Assembly: GCA_015057205.1 (NCBI GenBank)
Contig: SVEW01000069.1
Location: forward strand, 1-7,709
Length of the DNA stretch: 7,709 bases
Direction: 5' to 3'
Origin: Lachnospiraceae bacterium
GTDB lineage: Bacteria > Bacillota > Clostridia > Lachnospirales > Lachnospiraceae
Shown: piece by piece, positions 1 through 5,638 of the stretch
Layout of the letters: the number at the start of each line of letters is the position of its first letter
Position numbering within the stretch: position 1 is the stretch's first letter
Translations under genes and position numbers: made by a program
Notes under the pieces: generated by a model
Seen by the model: the letters and a program-made list of their open reading frames with translations, nothing else
Databases searched by the model: none
What the model was told of the DNA's origin: nothing

Positions 1-75
1 CCGTGTACCGAACGGTACGCACGGTGGTGTGAGAGGTCGGAATTTCTCAATCAAGAGAAATTCCTCCTACTCGAT
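1..75 (+). mobile_element. Group II intron, 3' end (domains V and VI), partial
   Basis: This is the RNA 3' end of a self-splicing, retrotransposing group II intron; the rest, including any reverse transcriptase gene, lies before the window. Domain V: CCGTG (1-5) pairs with CACGG (20-24), TACC (6-9) pairs with GGTA (14-17), the loop is GAAC (10-13), and CG (18-19) forms the usual two-base bulge. The 5' bases of the catalytic AGC triad fall outside the window. Domain VI: GGAATTTCTC (39-48) pairs perfectly with GAGAAATTCC (55-64) around loop AATCAA. Below it, GAGAGG (31-36) pairs with CCT and CTC (66-68, 70-72), leaving A69 bulged. A69 is the seventh base from the predicted 3' splice site after T75, where the branch point is expected, and the intron ends in AT, fitting the AY rule. 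I cannot assign the intron class or show that it is mobile. Confidence 0.88.
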
Positions 76-164
76 TACGGTTATACATATAGTTTAGAAT
101 GAATAAATGTAAATTATGAAAATTCTTTTAAATTAGCATGCGAATTCTGTGTTTTCTCAATATT

Positions 165-193
165 TTGAACAATTCTATGGTATTATTTATACA
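165..193 (+). promoter_or_regulatory. Sigma-A type promoter for the chemoreceptor gene
   Basis: A -35 box TTGAAC (165-170) and a -10 box TATACA (188-193) are separated by exactly 17 bases. Transcription would start near base 200, giving a leader of about 29 bases before the ATG at 229. The surrounding stretch 76-228 is A/T-rich and holds no gene. No sigma-28 (FliA/SigD) type element with a CCGATA -10 box is visible here, although receptor genes in other motile bacteria often use one. Called by eye from consensus only. Confidence 0.55.
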
Positions 194-212
194 TGAGTTG
201 TTATGAAAAATA

Positions 213-231
213 AAGGAGGAACCATGGGATG
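213..231 (+). promoter_or_regulatory. Ribosome binding site that decides between two ATGs
   Basis: AAGGAGGA (213-220) is a near-perfect anti-16S match. Two ATGs follow in different frames: 224-226, only 3 bases after the site, and 229-231, 8 bases after it. The second has normal spacing and opens the 676-codon receptor. The first opens only 24 codons before a stop, so 229 is taken as the start. Confidence 0.75.
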
Positions 232-2259
232 GCAAAAACTAAAAAAACAAAAAAACAGGCAAAAAGTACAAAAAGAACAATTGCAGGAAAGCTTTTGATG
301 GTCACTATTCCAATGATTGCGGTTGCAACGATATTTATCGTTTTGTTTTTGTCAAATCGGGCAAAAGGTATTATTGTTGATTTATCGAAACGTAGCTTGC
401 TTTATGAAACAAAGTCGAATGCCAAAGCTTTTGGATCAGATATTTGTACTTTTTTAGGGCAGTTGGATGCGACAGCAACAACTTTAGAAACCCATAAGTT
501 TGATTCGAATGAAGAAATACTTGCGTTTTTGACGGAAAAAACCACAAAGTTTTCTAAGGATGCACCAAATGGCATTTACATATCGTTAGAGGATGGGTCA
601 TGGATTGCCCCAAGTGGCTGGATGCCGGACGAGGATTATGTAGCAGCAGATAGACCTTGGTATCAGGAAGGGTTAAAACATGATAACTTTACACTTGGAA
701 AACCGTATTTGGATTCTGTTACGAATAGCCTTGTAGTGCCGGTAGTGAGAAAAATTACATTGGCAGATGGACGAAGCGGTGTAGCAGCTTCAGATATGAG
801 CCTGGCAAGTATTATGGATACCATGACGGGTCTGAATCCAATGGGAAACGGTGGAACAATGTTGTTAGATGGTCCAACAATTATTTCTTTTTTTGATCCT
901 AGTTTTAACGGAACGGATGTATCAGAACATACAGATAATACCTATCTTCAGAAGTTAGAAGCAGAAATTAGTAATCCGGGTCGCGTTGCAGAAATTGTAG
1001 ATAGTGGCAAAGCATACTACGCTGGAATTGAAAATATTCCGGGAACAAATTGGACGTTGATATCTTCCATTAAGAAATCGGATGTTTTGTCAAATTTAAA
1101 TAAGTTCCAATATATATGCTGGGGAATAGCTGTTGCTGTTTTAGTGACAATTGGTGCTGTTTTGGTTGTACTTATTAGAAAAATTGTTACACAGCCGGTT
1201 AAAAAACTTACGGGAGATCTCGTACGAATTACCGAGAATGATTTTACTGTTGACGTGGATGATAGGGGCGATGATGAAATTGGTCTCATGAATAAGAACA
1301 TGAAGAAGTTCATTGAACACATGAGAAGCACGCTTACAGGAATGCGTACGGAAACAACGCAACTTTCCAGTGAAGCGGATAACAGCAGAAATTCTTCCGA
1401 AAACATGAGCATGCAGGCAAGAGAACAATCGGATGCAATGGGGCAGATTCGTGGAGCTATGGACGGAATGTCGGGTGCAGTTTCTGAATTGGCAAATAAT
1501 GCTACACAACTTGCCGGAATGGTTTCTGATTTGACTCGTGAAGGAAGCGAAGCGGACAAAACTATGAAACAGCTGGTTGAAAAGGCCGGTGAAGGACAGA
1601 GAGATATGAAACTGGTTACATCCAGTATGGAGTCAATTTCTTTTGCGATGAAAGAGATGAATGATGTTGTTAGTACAGTAGAAGAAAGTGCAAAACAGAT
1701 TAACGGTATCGTGGAAATGATTAACTCTATTGCCGGACAAACCAATCTTTTGTCATTAAACGCATCCATTGAAGCTGCAAGAGCCGGTGAAGCCGGAAGA
1801 GGATTCGCAGTCGTAGCAACAGAAATTGGTTCGTTGGCAAATGATTCTGCAGAAGCCAGCCGGGAGATTAGTTCTATTATTAGTGACATTATTGGACAGA
1901 TTACAAATCTGGCACAGAAATCGGCAGCAAGTGTTGATGAGATTCAAAAGAGTTCTGAATCGGTTACGACGGCAGAAGCTACCTTTGTGGAGATTTTCAA
2001 AAACCTTGATGTTACCGGAGAATCTATGGAACGCATGATTGAAATGATGAACGAAATTGATGATATTGCAAGCAGCGTGGCAGCAATTTCTGAAGAACAG
2101 TCAGCAAGCTCGCAAGAAGTAACGGCTACCGTTGAAAATCTTGCTATCAGTGCCGGTGAAGTTGCTGAGGAAAGCCAGAATGTAAGTAGTAGTGCTAGTA
2201 CCGTTTCACAGTCAGCGGAAGCAATTAACAATTATGTTGCAACCTTTAAGCTGGATTAG
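229..2259 (+). CDS. Methyl-accepting chemotaxis protein with dCache amino-acid sensor domain
   Basis: This transmembrane chemoreceptor controls the CheA kinase through a cytoplasmic hairpin. A Lys-rich N-terminus (residues 1-21) precedes membrane helix 1 (about 21-42). An outside double-Cache domain spans about 43-293, helix 2 about 294-316, HAMP about 317-370, and the helical signalling domain runs to residue 676. The hairpin tip is clear around residues 500-530 (IAGQTNLLSLNASIEAARAG and GRGFAVVATE). A methylation-type site AAISEEQSAS has its acceptor pair at E622/E623. There is no C-terminal CheR/CheB-tethering pentapeptide. The Cache domain has Y137, R142, W144, Y145, Y160, D162 and D189, the pattern of amino-acid-binding dCache receptors such as PctA, so amino acids are the likely ligands (inference). 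The gene has its own promoter; no clear terminator separates it from motA. Two A7 runs lie just after the start codon. Confidence 0.95.
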   Translation: MAKTKKTKKQAKSTKRTIAGKLLMVTIPMIAVATIFIVLFLSNRAKGIIVDLSKRSLLYETKSNAKAFGSDICTFLGQLDATATTLETHKFDSNEEILAFLTEKTTKFSKDAPNGIYISLEDGSWIAPSGWMPDEDYVAADRPWYQEGLKHDNFTLGKPYLDSVTNSLVVPVVRKITLADGRSGVAASDMSLASIMDTMTGLNPMGNGGTMLLDGPTIISFFDPSFNGTDVSEHTDNTYLQKLEAEISNPGRVAEIVDSGKAYYAGIENIPGTNWTLISSIKKSDVLSNLNKFQYICWGIAVAVLVTIGAVLVVLIRKIVTQPVKKLTGDLVRITENDFTVDVDDRGDDEIGLMNKNMKKFIEHMRSTLTGMRTETTQLSSEADNSRNSSENMSMQAREQSDAMGQIRGAMDGMSGAVSELANNATQLAGMVSDLTREGSEADKTMKQLVEKAGEGQRDMKLVTSSMESISFAMKEMNDVVSTVEESAKQINGIVEMINSIAGQTNLLSLNASIEAARAGEAGRGFAVVATEIGSLANDSAEASREISSIISDIIGQITNLAQKSAASVDEIQKSSESVTTAEATFVEIFKNLDVTGESMERMIEMMNEIDDIASSVAAISEEQSASSQEVTATVENLAISAGEVAEESQNVSSSASTVSQSAEAINNYVATFKLD

Positions 2260-2308
2260 GAGTAACATATTTTTCATACAATTGAGACAAAATATTAAAA
2301 TTTGGTGT

Positions 2309-2343
2309 ATCTTGTATCAAGGCATGGAAACTTCCAACAAGAT
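2309..2343. repeat. Inverted repeat ATCTTGT / ACAAGAT
   Basis: ATCTTGT (2309-2315) and ACAAGAT (2337-2343) are perfect 7-base inverted copies flanking the -35 box of the first motA promoter. Within them, TGGA (2325-2328) can pair with TCCA (2333-2336), so read-through RNA could fold into an 11-pair hairpin with a 9-base bulge. No T-run follows, so it is not a standard terminator. It could be an operator or chance. Confidence 0.4.
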
Positions 2344-2353
2344 GTGGTATAAT
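2325..2353 (+). promoter_or_regulatory. motA operon promoter P1 (extended -10)
   Basis: A perfect TATAAT -10 box (2348-2353) is preceded by the extended -10 motif TG-G (2345-2347). A weak -35 box TGGAAA (2325-2330) lies 17 bases upstream. The leader would be about 88 bases. This is the best -10 match in the gap between the receptor gene and motA. Confidence 0.6.
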
Positions 2354-2369
2354 ACAAGCAAATCTTGTA
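2353..2369. repeat. Inverted repeat TACAAG / CTTGTA (operator-like)
   Basis: TACAAG (2353-2358) and CTTGTA (2364-2369) form a perfect 6-base inverted repeat with a 5-base spacer, directly downstream of the P1 -10 box where a repressor could block transcription start. The same half-site recurs at 2309, 2337 and 2382. No regulator is identified. Confidence 0.4.
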
Positions 2370-2377
2370 AAACAGCA

Positions 2378-2406
2378 TAGACAAGAATAGGAAAGTTTGG
2401 TAGAAT
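2378..2406 (+). promoter_or_regulatory. motA operon promoter P2 (extended -10)
   Basis: A -35 box TAGACA (2378-2383, 5 of 6 to TTGACA) and a -10 box TAGAAT (2401-2406, 5 of 6) are 17 bases apart. The TG-G extended -10 motif is at 2398-2400. The leader would be about 35 bases. All elements sit exactly 53 bases downstream of those of P1. Confidence 0.55.
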
Positions 2407-2447
2407 AGACACAGTTAAAGTGTATAAGGCAAAGGAATGGTACGTAT

Positions 2448-3239
2448 ATGGATATAGCTTCTTTAATCGGTATGGGACTTGGTGCGGCCATGGTTCTTTT
2501 CGGAATTGTATCCGGAGATCAGGGTTTTGGTGCATTAGGAAACTTTGTTGACATACCGTCCGTAATTATTACAATCGGAGGTTCCGTGGCCGGCGTTATT
2601 GGATGTAATGCCATGCCGGATGTTATAAGTGGATTTAAAGGTATTACATTAATCTTTAAAGGTTCGAAGGAAGATGCCGGAGCAGTGATTAAGAGCATCA
2701 TTGATTTGTCTAATGTAGCCCGTAAGGAAGGACTTTTGGCATTAGATGAAGCATCGAATGGAATTGAGGACCCGTTTTTGCGAAAGGGCGTTATGCTTGT
2801 AGTCGATGGTACTGATCCGGAGTTGGTCCGTGGTATTTTGGAAACTGATTTGGTTTGTATTGAAGAACGACATAAGAAGGTTATTGCTCTTTGGGAGAAA
2901 TGGGCAGAGCTTGGACCTGCATGGGGAATGATTGGTACCCTGATTGGTCTGGTTAATATGTTGAAGATGCTTGATGACCCATCTGCAATTGGACCGAACA
3001 TGGCAGTTGCACTTTTGACCACATTGTATGGTTCTTTGATTGCAAACTGGTTATGTAACCCAACGGCTTCTAAATTAAAGGTTAAGAATGCAGAAGAGAT
3101 TATGATGAAAGAAGTTACCGTAGAGGGACTTTTGTCCATACAGGCTGGTGAGAACCCGCGTGTTATTGAAGAAAAATTGAAATCCTTCTTGTCACCGAAG
3201 ATGAGAGAGTCGTTAGGCAGTGATGGAGGTGGCGAATAA
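2448..3239 (+). CDS. motA: Flagellar motor stator protein MotA
   Basis: MotA is the inner-membrane stator subunit that, with MotB, forms the ion channel and pushes on FliG to turn the flagellum. The 263-residue product has four membrane helices (about 4-22, 35-54, 157-175 and 184-204). A cytoplasmic loop lies between helices 2 and 3, with the charged segment ARKEGLLALDE at 91-101, which matches the rotor-contact region (R90/E98 in E. coli). The family signature GPAWGMIGTLIGLVNML spans 156-172, with the conserved proline at 157. AVALLTTLYG follows at 186-195. T164, T191 and T192 match threonines of sodium-type PomA. The ribosome binding site is weak and distant (AAAGGA at 2431-2436, 11 bases before ATG). 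No upstream in-frame start exists. It leads the operon and overlaps motB by one base. Confidence 0.95.
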   Translation: MDIASLIGMGLGAAMVLFGIVSGDQGFGALGNFVDIPSVIITIGGSVAGVIGCNAMPDVISGFKGITLIFKGSKEDAGAVIKSIIDLSNVARKEGLLALDEASNGIEDPFLRKGVMLVVDGTDPELVRGILETDLVCIEERHKKVIALWEKWAELGPAWGMIGTLIGLVNMLKMLDDPSAIGPNMAVALLTTLYGSLIANWLCNPTASKLKVKNAEEIMMKEVTVEGLLSIQAGENPRVIEEKLKSFLSPKMRESLGSDGGGE

Positions 3240-4069
3240 TGGCAAAAGGCAAGCAGGAAGAAGCACCAGCTGGTTCACCGGCGTGGATGGCGACTTTCTC
3301 CGATTTGATGAATTTGCTTCTTTGCTTCTTCGTATTGCTGTTCTCCATGTCGAGTACCGATGTGGCGAAGTTTAATGAGGTTGTGGCTTCTTTACAGAGT
3401 GCATTTTCCATTCTTCCGGCAGGCGGTCAGTCCATAGGCGACGGAACAATGGTTGGAAGCGGAATTAGTCAATTGCCGGAACTGGATGTATACTTTCATG
3501 AAGCGATGCATCAGAAGAGTGTGGAAGGCGAAGACGAGGATAGTGACGATTCCGGTGGCAAAACGGATAAGGCGCTAGAGGAAGTCAAAGAGGCTGGCAA
3601 TAATGAATCAGAACAAATGGCAGAAGAAATCGAGCAGAAATTATCGGAAGCAGGAATTGCAGAACAGGTTAATATTGATTTTAATGAGCAGTATGTGAGA
3701 CTGACCTTGAACGGAGGAATTTTATTTCTATCCGGACAGGCTGATTTGCAGAAGAATGCGAAACCGTTTGTAAGAAAGCTTACGAAGGTGGTCGCCCAGT
3801 ATAATGAGAACATTATTGAAGTGGAAGGCCATACGGATAATGTGCCGATTCATAGCGCAAAATTTGCGAATAACAATGTACTATCAACTTTTCGTGCATT
3901 GTCGGTTGCAGATTATATGAAGAAAGTGTCCGACGTAAATCCGGCGTTGCTTAAGTTCTCGGGACGTGGTTCATATGTGCCGGTTGCTAAGAATACAACC
4001 GCTGAAGGACGCGCGAAGAATAGACGTGTTGAAATTAAGGTATACAACAGTATTTATTCAAAGAATTAG
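3239..4069 (+). CDS. motB: Flagellar motor stator protein MotB, sodium-type signature
   Basis: MotB anchors the stator to peptidoglycan and carries the ion-binding aspartate. Its 276 residues comprise a short cytoplasmic N-terminus, one membrane helix (about 19-38) with D22 as the ion-binding aspartate, and a plug/linker. A very acidic stretch lies at about 97-133. The C-terminal OmpA-like peptidoglycan-binding domain (about 145-270) has GHTDN at 197-201, LSTFRA at 215-220 and NRRVEI at 261-266. Around D22 the sequence SDLMNLLLCFFVLLFSMS resembles PomB and MotS, with C29 and L34 at the PomB C31/L36 positions. This suggests sodium rather than proton use (inference). The start codon shares one base with the motA stop (TAATG), with GGAGGT at 3225-3230, so the two should be translationally coupled at matched levels. 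Confidence 0.95.
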   Translation: MAKGKQEEAPAGSPAWMATFSDLMNLLLCFFVLLFSMSSTDVAKFNEVVASLQSAFSILPAGGQSIGDGTMVGSGISQLPELDVYFHEAMHQKSVEGEDEDSDDSGGKTDKALEEVKEAGNNESEQMAEEIEQKLSEAGIAEQVNIDFNEQYVRLTLNGGILFLSGQADLQKNAKPFVRKLTKVVAQYNENIIEVEGHTDNVPIHSAKFANNNVLSTFRALSVADYMKKVSDVNPALLKFSGRGSYVPVAKNTTAEGRAKNRRVEIKVYNSIYSKN

Positions 4070-4086
4070 AAAAGGGGCAAGATAAC

Positions 4087-4611
4087 ATGAAGAAAAATCT
4101 GATGTCAGTACTTATATTTGCTTTGGTATTGGTAAACTTGGCATTCACAGCAGTAATGACGTTTTCCATTCTACCGGCAACTAAGAATGCTAACAAGTTG
4201 ATAGAGGACGTTGCGAAGGCGATTAAGTTGGAATTGAGCGCAGGTAAACCAAATGGAGTTTCAAATGTATCCATGGCAGATTTGGAAACGTATTCTATTA
4301 ATAACGGAGAGTCTATTAATATTTTGTTAAAGAAAGGTGCGGATGGCAAAGATCATTATGCGGTAGTGAAAGCATTTTTGTCAATTAACACTAAGGATGA
4401 GGAATATTCAACCTACAAAGCTACTGTTGACCAAAAGGACCAGATATTCCGTGAAGCGATTACAAAGGCAGTAGGTTCTCGTACAAAAGAGGAGATAAGC
4501 GATCAGAGCATTAAAGATGAAGTTGCTGGCGAAATTTTAGAAGAATTACAGTCTTTATATAACTCAGCATGGATTGTAGAGGTTGGTTTTGCAGACTTCT
4601 TATTACAGTAG
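4087..4611 (+). CDS. fliL: Flagellar basal-body protein FliL
   Basis: FliL is a single-pass membrane protein that surrounds the stator at the basal body and supports its activity. The 174-residue product has a short positive N-terminus, one membrane helix (about 6-27) and a domain predicted to lie outside the cytoplasmic membrane. It ends in VGFADFLLQ, matching the hydrophobic, glutamine-ending FliL C-terminus. Sequence conservation in this family is low, so position between motB and fliM carries much of the call. It starts 17 bases after motB, with AAAGGGG (4071-4077) 9 bases before the ATG. There are 45 bases to fliM and no terminator-like hairpin between. Confidence 0.87.
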   Translation: MKKNLMSVLIFALVLVNLAFTAVMTFSILPATKNANKLIEDVAKAIKLELSAGKPNGVSNVSMADLETYSINNGESINILLKKGADGKDHYAVVKAFLSINTKDEEYSTYKATVDQKDQIFREAITKAVGSRTKEEISDQSIKDEVAGEILEELQSLYNSAWIVEVGFADFLLQ

Positions 4612-4656
4612 TTTTTTAGCATAGTAGAAGTTTAGAGTGAATGGTGGTGAGAGAAC

Positions 4657-5634
4657 ATGGGAGAAGTTTTATCTCAGAATGAGATAGACAGTTTGCTGCA
4701 GGCCTTGTCTAGCGGTGAATTGGATGTTGAAGAGATGAAAGACACTGGCGAGAAGCAGGCAAAGAATTACGATTTTGCCAGACCTGCCAAGTTCTCCAAA
4801 GAGCATTTAAGAACGCTGGAAATTATTTTTGAACATTATGGACGATTGATGTCTACAACAATGCCGGCGTATTTAAGAAAAACCGTACAGGTAGAAATTA
4901 TGAACTCCGAAGCGGTTACTTATTCTGAGTTCAGCAATGCATTATCCAATCCGGTTATTCTTGGAATTGTGAACTTTGAACCACTGAATGGTAACATTAT
5001 TATGGAGCTTGCCACTAATCTGGGATACGCAATGGTAGACCGTATGCTTGGTGGCCCGGGAGAACCGCTTGAGAAGAGTAGGGATTTTTCCGAGATAGAA
5101 TTATTGATTATTGAAAGAATCATGACGATTGCAATTGAATTGTTACGAGAGCCATGGGAAAATGTAATTGATGTTCACCCAAGACTTGAGCGAATTGAGA
5201 CGAACTCTCAGTTTGCACAGATTATTTCGCCAAGTGAAATGATAGCAATTGTAACAATCAATATAAAGGTTGGAGAGATAGAAGGACTTATGAACATCTG
5301 TCTTCCGTATTTGACTTTAGAGAATGTTATGGATAAACTGAATACAAAGTATTGGTATTCGAATATTCAGACGAAATCTGAGGAAGTCTACAAAGATAAT
5401 ATCGAGAGCCTCATCAGTAAAGCACCGATGCCGGTGAAGGCGGTTCTCGGAAACAGTGTCATATCAGTAGACGATTTTATCAACCTTCAGGTTGGAGATA
5501 TTATTAGACTTGATAAGGGTGCAGAGGATGAATTATCAGTCTTTGTTGGAAATATTGAGAAGTTCAAAGCTTTACCTGGATCATCCGGTGATAAGTACGC
5601 TGTCCAGGTTACAGAAATAATTAGAGAGGAGTAA
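4657..5634 (+). CDS. fliM: Flagellar motor switch protein FliM
   Basis: FliM is the C-ring protein that receives CheY-P and passes the switch signal to FliG. Length 325 residues is normal. The N-terminal CheY-P docking peptide is LSQNEIDSLL (5-14), followed by a flexible linker. The conserved entry YDFARPAKFSKEHLR (38-52) opens a CheC-like middle domain (about 40-235), with the FliG-contact GGPG motif at 132-135. A C-terminal SpoA/FliN-like domain (about 250-322) includes LQVGDIIRLD at 277-286. The start has GGTGGTGA (4643-4650) 6 bases upstream. None of the nearby ATG or GTG codons (4641, 4644, 4647) is in frame. It is followed by fliY after only 4 bases. Confidence 0.96.
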   Translation: MGEVLSQNEIDSLLQALSSGELDVEEMKDTGEKQAKNYDFARPAKFSKEHLRTLEIIFEHYGRLMSTTMPAYLRKTVQVEIMNSEAVTYSEFSNALSNPVILGIVNFEPLNGNIIMELATNLGYAMVDRMLGGPGEPLEKSRDFSEIELLIIERIMTIAIELLREPWENVIDVHPRLERIETNSQFAQIISPSEMIAIVTINIKVGEIEGLMNICLPYLTLENVMDKLNTKYWYSNIQTKSEEVYKDNIESLISKAPMPVKAVLGNSVISVDDFINLQVGDIIRLDKGAEDELSVFVGNIEKFKALPGSSGDKYAVQVTEIIREE

Positions 5635-5638
5635 GGCG

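Larger units (their letters stand above)
2301..2406 (+). repeat. Decayed 53-bp tandem duplication carrying two promoters
   Basis: Bases 2301-2353 and 2354-2406 align without gaps at 29 of 53 positions (counted by hand). Matches cluster in blocks: ATCTTGTA (2309-2316 and 2362-2369), GCATRGAMA (2322-2330 and 2375-2383), and TGGTAKAAT (2345-2353 and 2398-2406). The last two blocks are the -35 and extended -10 boxes of the two promoters, while the first lies outside any core promoter element. A weaker echo, TGTATAAGGCAAAGGAA at 2421-2437, resembles 2313-2329. The shared non-promoter block favours duplication, but similarity between two promoters by convergence is not excluded. Confidence 0.5.

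Noticed and set aside
137..147. GCATGC and overlapping GAATTC palindromes upstream of the receptor promoter
   Set aside because: Six-base palindromes are common by chance and nothing else supports an operator here.
224..298. 24-codon open frame beginning at the ATG five bases before the receptor start
   Set aside because: It is only 3 bases from the ribosome binding site and its product is a Lys/Gln-rich shadow of the A-rich receptor start. No sign of a real leader peptide.
1017..1889. 290-codon open frame on the - strand inside the receptor gene
   Set aside because: It is the antisense shadow of the receptor coding sequence. The + strand frame has clear domains and motifs; this one has a Ser/Ile-rich product with no recognisable family and no upstream signals.
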